Shown here one piece after another: positions 49,201 to 59,500 of a DNA stretch of 64,000 bases (the stretch's first letter is position 1; each line of letters begins with the position of its first letter). The stretch covers positions 1 through 64,000 of the forward strand of contig QEAR01000010.1 in NCBI GenBank assembly GCA_006535965.1, written 5' to 3'. Below the pieces are notes generated by a model, which worked only from the letters and a program-made list of their open reading frames with translations, had not been told where the DNA came from and ran no database searches. The DNA comes from Spizellomyces sp. 'palustris' (Eukaryota; Chytridiomycota; Chytridiomycetes; Spizellomycetales; Spizellomycetaceae). A program made the position numbers and the translations under genes.

Positions 49201-49368
49201 TTGGAACCGACAATAAAGGACATTGGTCAGCTATTGGCCGATGCTAAAAAACGGGATCAGCAGTGGCTGGAGAGGAAAGGATGGAATCAAATGGAGATTG
49301 AGCGGATAATAGCCTTTATAAAGCGAGTTGATGACTTTGCTGCGAGCGAGTTTGGACGAGGAATGTAA
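43238..49368 (+). CDS. NUP192: Inner-ring nucleoporin Nup192/Nup205
   Basis: This is a large alpha-solenoid scaffold of the nuclear pore inner ring. Exons: a 71 nt first exon (43238-43308) coding an Ala-rich start, MASTASQEPAAAAAAS, and one exon of 5947 nt (43422-49368). The protein is 2005 residues, in the family range. Early conserved text is WTRKALWHAIENDREQIYTP. Nup192/205 features follow: LILSILDSFIHGSN near residue 600, a helical D-type region near EIFPKHGTWRYIRI, and LEAQLGGPERRKDLERKV. It is helical throughout, with no membrane span. The single intron is striking beside neighbours with up to 17 exons. It probably works with the karyopherin gene just upstream in nuclear transport, though neighbouring position alone does not show that. 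Confidence 0.92.
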
Positions 49369-49502
49369 CTAGTATTAGGGAGCCAAGGATAACAAAGCAA
49401 TGGAATGAAAGGGGAAGGGGGTGGGATGCATTTTGTAAATTTCCTAATTCATAACATGATAGTTTGCGAACCGGCTATTGTTGGGTTCGTATCATCGAGT
49501 CC

Positions 49503-52439
49503 ATGATCCCTGATATCGGTACGTTATTATTTCAAGAATATATCTCAGTTGTTGCTAGCACACGTGACGGATGGGCAGATATTCGCTGCAGGGCTCATTC
49601 CACTTTTTGAATAATCCTCAAAGCTCAGCAACACGGAGTTGTTGTGCCAACACCAGCTAGTCGTGTTGCCCAGGCAGTCGGCGATTCCCGTCTCGACATC
49701 AGGAATCCGCAACGCGTACAGGGGACCATGTTTTTGCTCCACCAACAAGTTGGACGCACCCAAAGAGAACCGTATGTTTGTTGTTCTGGTGTTTGTTAAC
49801 CTTCCCAAGAGTCGCAGCTGAACGTCTAATGTTGCTCATTTGCAGTGAAGACCAGCAGAATGAAGGTTACGGATCGGATAGTCAGCATCAAAAGCTGCAG
49901 ACCATGGAGCCGAAGCCAATTCTGGGTACCCACTCACAATCCACCCTCTCGCGTGTTGCCGGGCGGAAGCGTAACCAATTCAACTACAGGAACAGCGCCG
50001 ACTCTTGTAACAAAGATACCACCGTCAGTAAACTTGACAGGGATCTATTCCGCGACAGGTAGGCTTAAAGTGAGTATCGGTCTCTTGCTTTTTGGGCTAC
50101 TTTCTGAACTTCTAACATTGGAAAGGATTTGATCTGTTGGGGATACTCTCCCGCGTTGTTCATCGACCCAAACCTGTGGTAACATCATTTGTTTGTTAAT
50201 CATGGCCGACGAATTTCAGCGGCTGAGATCGAACTATTTTCCTTAGATCGCCCTTGGACCCGTTGATCTATCGTGTGCTTTTCTTGTGACGGATCCACGG
50301 AGGCCGGATAATCCCGTATGCGAAAACATTTTGATATCAGTCCATGTTAGGGTTGACACTGACGTATCTTTGTGCAGGTTGTGTATGCTAGCGAGACATT
50401 TTCAAAGTATGTCGTATCAGAATCGGACATTTGTCCAGTACAGATTTTCAACATATTCGTACAGGTTAACAGGATACAGCAATGCTGAGGTGCTAAACCG
50501 TAACTGCCGCTTTCTTCAAGGTGGGTTTAGCAAACTGAACTAACTCATCCGATGGCTGACATATTTGGGTTGCAGCGCCAGATGGTCAGCAGGAACCGTG
50601 CCAACCTCGCCGTTACACGGACAATGCAGTTGTGTCGCAGCTTAAGCAAGCTATCGATCGCAAGGAGGAATGTCAGTTTACGTTGATTAATTATAAAAAA
50701 GGGGGAGAGGTCGGTAGCGACTCTGTGCGTGAGTAGATTTTGCTAGTCCTCATCTGTTTCATGAATCTAGCCTTTCATAAACTTGGTGACGATCGTTCCT
50801 GTGTAAGCAAACACACAAGGCAGGTAGTTTTCTTTCAGTCATTAAGCAAGTGTTGTCACACAGGGAGTACGGTCGACCTGGGGAGGTCAGCTTTTTTGTT
50901 GGATTTCAAGTAGACTTGATCGATCAGCCGCAAGCCATTCTAGATCGGATGAAAGGTACACTGAAAGAGTTTTTTGAAGTTGTTTCTTGCAGATACTGAT
51001 GCGGCTTTCAATCTGTACAGATGGAACGTATACCATCAATTATCAAATCGCTGAGCAATTGGACGCCCGACAGCCAGGTAAGTAGTTGACTGGTAGAAAC
51101 GAGCGTTTTGGCCATTCACCGACTTGCGCACTTTTAGCTGCCATGTCCGACGTGGCGGCATTCCAGCAGGAGACATTCGATCTGTTGTCGCCAGTGGTGC
51201 AAGCTCCTATATCACCAGATTACACTCCGGTATCTGATGCCATCGAGAATCTGGTTGAAGATTTTGACGATTTTGTGCACATCCTATCTCTCCGTGGGCT
51301 CTTTCTTTACGTTGCACCTCGCTCTTCAAAGAGACTACTGGAATACACTGCTGAAGAGCTAATGGGTCATAGTTTGCACGAGTTTGTGCATCCGGCGGAC
51401 TTTGTTTCGGTGATGCGCGAGTTGCGAACAAGTGCGTCCACTGATACAATAAATATCATCTGTCGCTTTAGACGAAAGCATTCAGGTTACATGTACATGG
51501 AGATCAATGGACATGTGAGATGAGGCCCATTTGGACACTAGCATTTTTGGGATCTAACTATGTTTGCTAAAGATATATGACGAAGATAACAACAAACGAA
51601 CAAAATGTTTCATCATGTCGGGTCGTGAGAAACATGTCACGACTCTACGGGTAAAGGACATATTACTGCCCGGTCCGGACACGTCTGAAACATGGGCAAA
51701 GCTATCGTTAGAGGGCCTGATACTCTACGTATGTCCGAATACCGTACCAATTTTTGGACTTTATCCGGAAGAGCTTGTCGCAAAGTCACTTGTAGAGTTT
51801 TTGCATGACAGCGATCATCAGGCCTACCGCGACGCTCTTCAAGCCATTGTCAATGGTCAATCTGTGCAAAACTTGCGATGTCGGATAGCAGTCAAGAGAG
51901 GATTCTCGTCTGCTGTGCTGCGATTCTATGCAGATGGGTGCACCCCGCGAGGTACCATATTCTGCCAAATAAAAGCGGTAGAAGTCGGACGAACCGATCC
52001 GCTGGATTTGAAGACACTAGTGGAATATGAACCCTTGTACGAGGACGGTAATTTGTTTGATGTCATGAATGAAGTCAGGGCTACTTCATTACATTACGAA
52101 CTCAATCAGTTACGACTGCATAATAAGCGACTGAGGGAGGAACTTGATGCTATCATTGCCCCAATTAAAAAGAAAACAGTGTGTATGGTTGGTGTTGTCA
52201 GAAGATATCGTTTTGTTAATGTTATTTTGTAGAAACCACGAGTTGAAGCGCTCACGCATTGCGCCCAGTGCCACACCAGTTACAGTCCGGAATGGAGAAA
52301 AGGCCCAGACAATCAAAGAAATCTATGGTGCGTCCATTATTAGTGGGACGATTTTGGGTTCATGCTCATCGTCGTTTGTAGTAATGCCTGTGGCCTCCGG
52401 TACGCCAAGGCGATGCGGAGTCGAGCATCTATAGGATGA
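49503..52439 (+). CDS. White Collar-1 type blue-light photoreceptor (LOV, PAS, PAS, GATA zinc finger)
   Basis: A predicted nuclear transcription factor and flavin photoreceptor. Exons: 49503-49518, 49624-49771, 49846-49925, 49990-50058, 50126-50178, 50247-50315, 50378-50406, 50465-50520, 50576-50709, 50771-50802, 50864-50955, 51021-51077, 51138-51514, 51573-52178, 52233-52327 and 52382-52439, giving 656 residues. The LOV domain has GPVDLSCAFLVTD, YSNAEVLNRNCRFLQAPDGQ with the flavin-adduct Cys (codon 50505-50507), and VSFFVGFQVDL. Two PAS domains follow: HILSLRGLFLYVAP..YTAEELMG and LEGLILYVCPN..LYPEELVA. A basic coiled stretch leads to the GATA finger: C-x2-C at 52260-52271 with SPEWRKGP, then C-NA-C-GLRYAK, assembled across two introns. 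The first two exons are tentative. White Collar-1 proteins pair with White Collar-2 to drive light-induced genes. Confidence 0.92.
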
Positions 52440-52791
52440 TGCCTATGGGAGAGCATACAAAATATGGCAGCGTATAGGTTTTGTGAAATGGGGCCTTTTT
52501 TTTTTCGTAATATGCCGAGTCCTTTTTAGCGCTCATTTTGTATATAGAATCTCGCTTCTGTATATATAAGTTATTCGCCCAAATTATGGTTGGAGTTTCT
52601 CGCTTTCGTTTTAGTTTTTACCAAAAAGTCAGACCTATCTCTTATTCACCTGGGTTCATCATTGGAGATTGACGAGTGGTGCAGTCTGGGCTGAAATGAG
52701 ACCCGTAAATATTGACACAGACGCAAATATATAAACACGGGCACCAAAAGGCCCCCATTGGAAAATATTATAAACAACTTGTTAAATAACC
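52440..52791. other. Intergenic region
   Basis: A 352 bp A+T-rich stretch between WC-1 and the phosphatase gene. It has a T-rich run near 52496-52506 and no coding signal. Confidence 0.5.
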
Positions 52792-53802
52792 ATGTCGTAT
52801 CTCATCCTCTGGACGTTTATCTCTACCATCCACGCTATTCTATCTATGCCACTATCGCCCCAAATGCCCATGCACCTACAATCACCTCCTCTACGATACA
52901 CAGTTTTAGACGGATTTTTTGTCCAAAGCAGTCCCGACACGGACGACTCGTCCTTTCCCCTAGTTCCGCCCCATCTAGGACTGATTGACACCGAACAGGG
53001 TCGTTGGGAGAGGCTTGTCGAGCACCTCCAACTCGTTCAGGAGGAGATTGGAGACAAGGGCGTCGTCAAGGTTCTGTTGTTACAGAGGCATGGACAGTAA
53101 GTTTTCTGTAATATGGATTCCCATTCGTCTTGCCACTCTTGCAAAAACACACATACTCGTGATAATAGAGGAATCCACAATGCCGCTGAAGAAAAATATG
53201 GAAAAATCGCATGGGACGAATACTATTCCCGCCTTCCAGAGTTTTTCGACGCCCCTTTGACACCACTGGGTATTTCCCAACTCCACGGCAACACAGATCT
53301 CATCAAGGGTGAACTCGGTGAAGGGTTACCCCTTCCATCCCTTATTCTCTCGTCCCCGCTCTCGAGATGTTTGAATACGACGCGGCTTGTTTGGGGGGGT
53401 TTGATAAAAGAGTATCGTCCGCGGGTGTTGGAAGATCTTCGGGAAACGTATGGGGATCATACCTGTGATAAACGGCGGAGTCGGACGGACTTGGAGGTTT
53501 TATGGCCGGAATTTGATTTCAGTGGGTTGGTGAGTGATGAGGATACCTTGTGGAAGCCGGATGAGAGGGAAGAAGATGGGCATGTGGATGGGCGGGTTCA
53601 AAGGGTTTTGGATGGGATTTTTATGGATAGGGAGCATTTGTTTGTTGGTGTGGTGTGTCATGGCGGGATTATTGAGGCGAGTTTGAGGGTGACGGGACAT
53701 CGAGAGTTTAATGTCCGTCCTGGAGGATTGATACCGATTGTTGTGGTTGGATGGAAAGAGGCATCAAGGGCCGAGTTTAGAGATGTAGACATGTTACGAT
53801 AG
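52792..53802 (+). CDS. Histidine phosphatase superfamily protein (phosphoglycerate-mutase-like)
   Basis: Exons 52792-53096 and 53169-53802 give 312 residues. The catalytic motif RHGQGIHN is assembled across the intron, with LLLQRHG before it. Arg residues in SSPLSRCLNTT and a second His in VGVVCHGGII complete the active-site set of branch 1 histidine phosphatases. The N-terminus (SYLILWTFISTIHAILS) is hydrophobic and may be a signal peptide, so it may be secreted or luminal. The family acts on phosphosugars, phospholipids or other phosphomonoesters; the substrate is unknown. The 3' half of the gene is much richer in G than its neighbours. Confidence 0.88.
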
Positions 53803-54029
53803 TATCGTACTTGATCATCATACAAACTCCTAGTAGCCTTACATGTCAAATAGTAGATTTGGAAACTCAACACTGGGCAGCGTCTTAAAAAGTCGTAGCT
53901 CTATCTCTTTTTTTTATACGCTAATCTATAAAATTTCCAAAAAATCTAGAAATCCTATCTAGCTTGCAAGACGGTGAACGAAAACGGATAACCAAAAAAT
54001 GCCCAGTAAACAACGGTCAACAAAGTGCT

Positions 54030-55418
54030 CTAATTTTGCTGCTGCTGCTGCAAAGTTGAGATCACTTTATCCTTTTCTTGCAACAGGGCCCTGAGCTTTA
54101 CGATTTCCTTTTCCAAAGCCTATAAAACTCCATCATTTACAATGACGTCTTGACAATGGATGAAAAATGACAGCTGTCTACTTGCCGCAGAGTGATTTTG
54201 CTGCTGTTCGAGATCACGATGAAGTTGCTCAATCTCTTCGTCTTTGAGCTGCCATTCGCATATAATTGTCAATTTCCGAGATGCAAAGCCAAACATTTTG
54301 AATGTGAATATCACCTTGATAGCTGTCGATTCGGCGGCGGTCAGCTTCTCGCTGGAGCCGTTTAGATTACCGTAAATTGATATTTTGTCACCAACGACGC
54401 CCTTTGGAGCCTCTGACAGCGACACAACTTCTTTGATCAGAACAGGCTCATCTTGAACAGTAAACGCGGCCATACGTTCGGCGAGAGCCATTGATGGTGA
54501 CCTACGCAGCTGTCTAGGAGACGTCATGCTATCTTGACAACCCCTTCGTGCGATGCCTTCGCTTGTATTCAAGGTAAGGGAAAGCACGGAGGCTTTACGC
54601 ACAAGCACAGGCGTCGTTGAGGTGGAAGATGGTAATGCTCTTTGCTGTTGTTCTTGTTGTGGTGGTGGTGAATTGGAAGGTGACGACGATTTGGGTGTAT
54701 CCTGCTTGTCATCAATCTTTTGCGCTGCGGCTTCGGACGCTTTGAATCCATCAGAGTAGTTGCCTTTCAAGGTAAATAATTGCTCTATCGAGAACGATGT
54801 CAGCACAACGATTGCAGGTTTATGAAAAGAGAGCATTCCACTTACTGAAATGTGGTTTGCAATAGAAAATGCCTGTTGCAAGACATTGCAATAAATCCTC
54901 AGCTTACGTAATCCAGCGTAAACCTGCCGCAGCGGAAACGTACCGTTCAGCGCAGCATAGTTGCCCAGCTGTGCAAGTAAGAGGAGAGGAAAGGCAATGA
55001 GCAGGTATCCGGAGGATGATGATGTGAATGTTATGGATGAGCGTCTCTAGAGGAACGTCAAAGTCATGCGGGGCAACGCACCGACAAGACTTTTTTGCAG
55101 TGACCGCATCGCAAACACGTCTTGTGAAAGGTCTTGTGAAAGAACAAGAATTGAACAAGAGCCATTCCTTTAAGTAAACTGTCCAGCCCCGATTGAAAGC
55201 CGAGAGAGCCCTCACCTTGTCATCTGCGTTCAGCTTGTCCATAGGGTAAACGACCTTTTGACACATAAAACACCCATCCTTGACAGTTGCTGGTCCGCCA
55301 GAAACGGATGGGGGCGAGACATTTGCCTATACCCAATCATAATGTTTTTCTAAGCACGTCAACAGACTCGTGTTGAAAATGCCCTGGTTTGTTTTCTTAC
55401 CAACGTGTCGACTGTCAT
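54030..55418 (-). CDS. LIM-domain protein with EPLIN-like LIM and coiled-coil tail
   Basis: Exons from the start: 55418-55401, 55326-55216, 55132-55082, 54968-54944, 54872-54846, 54784-54186 and 54119-54030, giving 306 residues. The single LIM domain (residues about 22-80) is rebuilt over five exons: CFMCQKVVYPMDKLNADD, FHKTCLRCGHC, LGNYAALNG and CKPHFKQLFTLKGNYSDGF. Its Cys/His spacing and the tail NYSDGF resemble the LIM of animal EPLIN/LIMA1, an actin regulator. A Ser/Pro/Gln-rich linker follows, then a coiled coil (DEEIEQLHRDLEQQQN into LEKEIVKLRALLQEKD) ending in poly-Gln. The last intron appears to be GC-AG. A 66 nt in-frame stretch at 54249-54314 may be another intron, which would leave 284 residues. 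An in-frame ATG at 55532 is an alternative start. An actin role is inferred. Confidence 0.82.
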
Positions 55419-56574
55419 TTGTTTTGCGTTTTTCGCCGGCGCCCGGGCTATGCTTGTTTGGTTGTTGGCACCGCCCGTTTGCCCTTGACCAGCCCCCGAC
55501 CACTGTTCACGTGACGGGCAAGTGTTCGGCATGGTAGCTAAGCCCTTGCACGCGGTCCCGAGTTCAATCTGCGCTGGAAACCAAAATATTCTGGATTTTT
55601 CTTGTGGTGGGTACCCCGTCCAAACAAAAACTTTTTGGAGACCAAATGACGTTCTGTACGGCAATAAAGGGGGTGGGGGCTCTTGATGTCCACCTTGCCG
55701 CGGATGATTTTTTCCATGCGGATCGATCGGAAGGTTTTATTAAACATGAAAACCCAAAATTGGATACATTCCATACGGTAAATTCCCCTCCCCGCCGGAA
55801 ACGCGCAAGTCTTACGCCGTGCAATGACGGGGGAGGATGAGGCTATGACGGAAAGGACTTACGCCAAGGACTTGCGGCCCTACGAACGGAATAACCTTCC
55901 GCCAAACGATGAACACGAAACGGCTCTTTTGCAAAACTTTTTTGTCTCCATCTAAAAAAGGCTCTGCCAATTTGAACGAAAACGACAAGACGTTGTGGCT
56001 GTGTAATTCTATGATGGAATGATCCACTGCTTACGTATACGATCGGTTGTAATTTTGGATTCCCCGTTTCCAATTGGAGTCTTGAAGGATTTGGGGACTT
56101 GCTGTGTTTTGTTACTCCGCGTATAACCAGCCTTTGAACACGAAGCATTCGGGCTCAGCTGGTTACAAGTTCTTGTTTGAAGAAAGGAGATGATGATGAG
56201 GGACAAGGAGATGGGCGGGGCCACAGTTGGGGGCGGACAAGAAAGAGAAAGGATACGACATTCCGTTTTTTTGTAAGAAATTCTCCTTGTGGGCTGGTCT
56301 CTTTTTTTTTTTTTTATTTTCTGAGCGCGCTGCCAGCTGAGACGTTTCCAAGATTTTTCTTGTACTTTTTGTTGTTGTTGGTTGGTGGGCAACGTCAAGA
56401 TGACCTTATATATTTTAGAATATAATGCCCATGCTTTTATTTTCCTTGATTTTCCTTTTGTAAAACGCTTTGGATTTTCGTTCAACGGACTTGGTATTTT
56501 TGTGTAGTAAACTTGTTAAATCGGCTCCACAGAGAAACTGCAAGCAATAGAAAATAAGAGAAACGCAACACGCT
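55419..56574. other. Long divergent intergenic region
   Basis: 1.16 kb between the LIM gene and the adenylation-domain gene. The frame upstream of the LIM start stays open to about 55664, so transcription or an N-terminal extension is possible there. A run of 14 T lies at 56302-56315. No other gene is recognisable. Confidence 0.4.
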
Positions 56575-59500
56575 ATGGACAGTGGGGAGCGAGCGTATGG
56601 AGAGCGCATCGCCGCCAAGCTAGTGTTTTCTTCCTTGGTGGATCTCCTGTCCTCTTCTCCACGCCCTGCCATCTTGTCCTCTGATGCGCGATCCCCGCTA
56701 TCCCATACAGACCTGTCTGCCTTCATCAAGCAATTCGACCTCCAAACGTTTGGGCTAGGACGGAATGACAGAATTGGCGTCATCCTTCCAGAAGGACCAG
56801 AGCTCGGAGTCTGTTTGACGTGCGTCCTGGCACGGGCAACCGCTGTCCCGCTCAACGAAAAGGAAATTGAGGAAGAGATTGTGTCAGAGTTGGAGCAAAT
56901 GCGCGCAAAAGCTGCCATCGTCTGCAAGTCACGGTCAGAGGTATGTATTCGAACAAACTGCATTTTCAAACTGTCCTCGACATTATCAAACAATTCATTT
57001 TTTTTTTGTTTCTTTTGTGTAGGATCGCATTGTGTCGCTCCTTGCTTCTGCCGGCTTTCTCGTTTTGCTATTGGAGCCAAGCCCTTCCACTGCCGGTCTA
57101 TTTACCCTTTCCGCCGTGCCCGGTTCAGTCATCATTTCCCCATCCCCACCCACGGTTCAGGCTTACACACATCCGCAAGATTGCGCCTTGGTGCTTCGTA
57201 CATCGGGAACATCGGGCAACAAAAAGACGGTTCCCTATACGCTGCGTACACTCTGCATAGGCGCAATGTGCGTCGCAAAGTCATGGGCGCTTACAGAAAA
57301 AGATGTCAACTTGAACATGATGCCCCTCTACCACGTCGGTGGAATTGTCCGAAATCTGCTTTCTCCACTCCTCAGCGGCGGAGCAGTCATCACTTGCAAG
57401 GGATTTGATCCTGCAATCTTTTGGGACATTGTGGAGGCCTCTCCTATATCGCCAACGTGGTACTACGCAGTGCCAACAATGCACCATGCCATTCTTCAAG
57501 AAGGTCGAGAACGATATAGTGGCCGGTCCCCTTCCAGGATACGCATGATTTGCAACGCTGGAGGAGGACTTCAACCATCGCTTGCCGTCGAGTTGCGCAA
57601 TTACTTTGCTGGGGCCGTGGTATTGCCGTCATATGGAATGACAGAATGCATGCCAATCACTACCCCTCCCCAGGACTATGCACTGGATAGACCAGGGACG
57701 TCAGGGAAATCGGTTGGACCAGAGATTGCCATATTTAACGCAAGCTTGGACGTTGAGCAGCCACTCAGAGTGATTGGCAACATTTGTGTACGCGGAGAGC
57801 CACTTTTTGGTGGTTATGAAGGAAACCAAGCCGCAAATGACAAGGCTTTCAACAATGCTGGCTGGTTTGACACGGGAGACATGGGATACCTTGATGAAGA
57901 TGGCTACTTGTATATTACTGGCCGCTCCAAAGAAGTCATCAATCGCGGTGGTGAAATCATTTCCCCTGTAGATATAGAATCGGCTGTCATTGAGCACCCG
58001 AGAATAAGAAATGCGCTTGCATTCTCTGTTCCTCACAACATTTTACAAGAGACGATTGGGGTCGTGATCGTACCAGAGTCTGGCAGCACGCTCGTGGACA
58101 TGACAGAGCTACACAGGTGTGTATTGCCCGTATTTCTTGTCATGGTAAAACTGCGCTAAGGTTCTTCATGATTAGATTCCTGGCCGAATCTCTGCACCCT
58201 TCAAAATGGCCTCAGGTGCTTGTGTACATGGACGACCTTCCAAAGAACATGAACAACAAGCCTCTGCGGATCAACCTCGCCAAGCGGCTGGGAATTCCAG
58301 AGTTACAAGACGGAACGTCACAATTTGGCCGCATGTATGAAGCAGTGGCACCACCACGAACCGCATCTCTCTCTGACCCGATTCCCGCTCAACGCATCAA
58401 ACCCAACGGATCAAAGCTGGTGCACTATTTACTTCGCCACGACGGAATTGCAGATGCCGTGGCGCTCACAGGATTTAGTAAATCGGATCCAGAGGCGTTG
58501 GTGGCATTCGTCGCTACATGGTCATCACACAATCTGCGATCCGATACCCTCTACGAGTACCTGGACACGCAAGGTCGGATTCACGATTATGAGCGACCCA
58601 GGGAAATCATTGTTTTGTCGCAGCTGCCACGTCACCACGACGGAAGTTTGGATATTGACGTTCTTTCTACTCGGTTTGCTGAGGCATCAGCCAACTCTGA
58701 CGACATGTCGCATCTTGAAAAGGGCATTGGGCGTCTCTTTGTCGATGTCCTTAATGTTCAGGATGTTACGAGCCGTGATGCCGACTTTTTCGAGCTTGGT
58801 GGAGATTCCCTGAAAGCTGGGCGCCTTGTACATATGATACGGTGAGTTCCATGGTGACACTCTTTCGAGTTGGATTCCCCTGTATGATCAATGAATTGAC
58901 TGGAAAAAAATAATTCTAGAAAACGTCTTGACGTCAATATCCCTGCGTCCAACATTCTACGATATCGGTCGGTGGCTTCGCTCGCCTCGGCTATTGCCGA
59001 AAGACTTCCGTCGGACAGTCCGTGGCTCCGATCTGAATCCGTCATTTCCTCCTCTGCCAGTGACCTAAGCGGCTCAACCGCTCATGACTCTGGTGACGAA
59101 GCTGATGATGCTCCTCGCCCGGAAAGCAGTGCCAAAAGCCCGCTCTCTATTTCTGCACTATTTATTCAAGTACTCCCCATTTTGATTTTGCGTCCTCTAC
59201 GGATCACTTGCAGATGGATCTTTTTTGCATACGTGCTCATTTGGACGCATCCGGCCTTTCGGGTGGGAGGAGCCATGGACTCTTCGTGGTTGCATCCCGT
59301 GCAGTTGATGCTGGCGCTGGTGATAGCTCAGGTCGTGTTGTGGGTTTTCCTCCCCATTTTGGGTATTGCTCTCAAGTGGTTGGTGATTGGAAAGTACAAG
59401 GCTGGAAGGTATGCGTTTCTTGAACCCGGTGAAGATGTTTCAAATTCCAAAGTCTAATTTACCTTGTTCCTTGTTGTTTAGCTATCCCCTGTGGGGCTCT

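Noticed and set aside
49545-49808. Minus-strand frame of 87 codons with several Trp and Cys
   Set aside because: It overlaps exon 2 of the WC-1 model, has no ATG start, and the plus-strand reading keeps phase with the downstream LOV exons.
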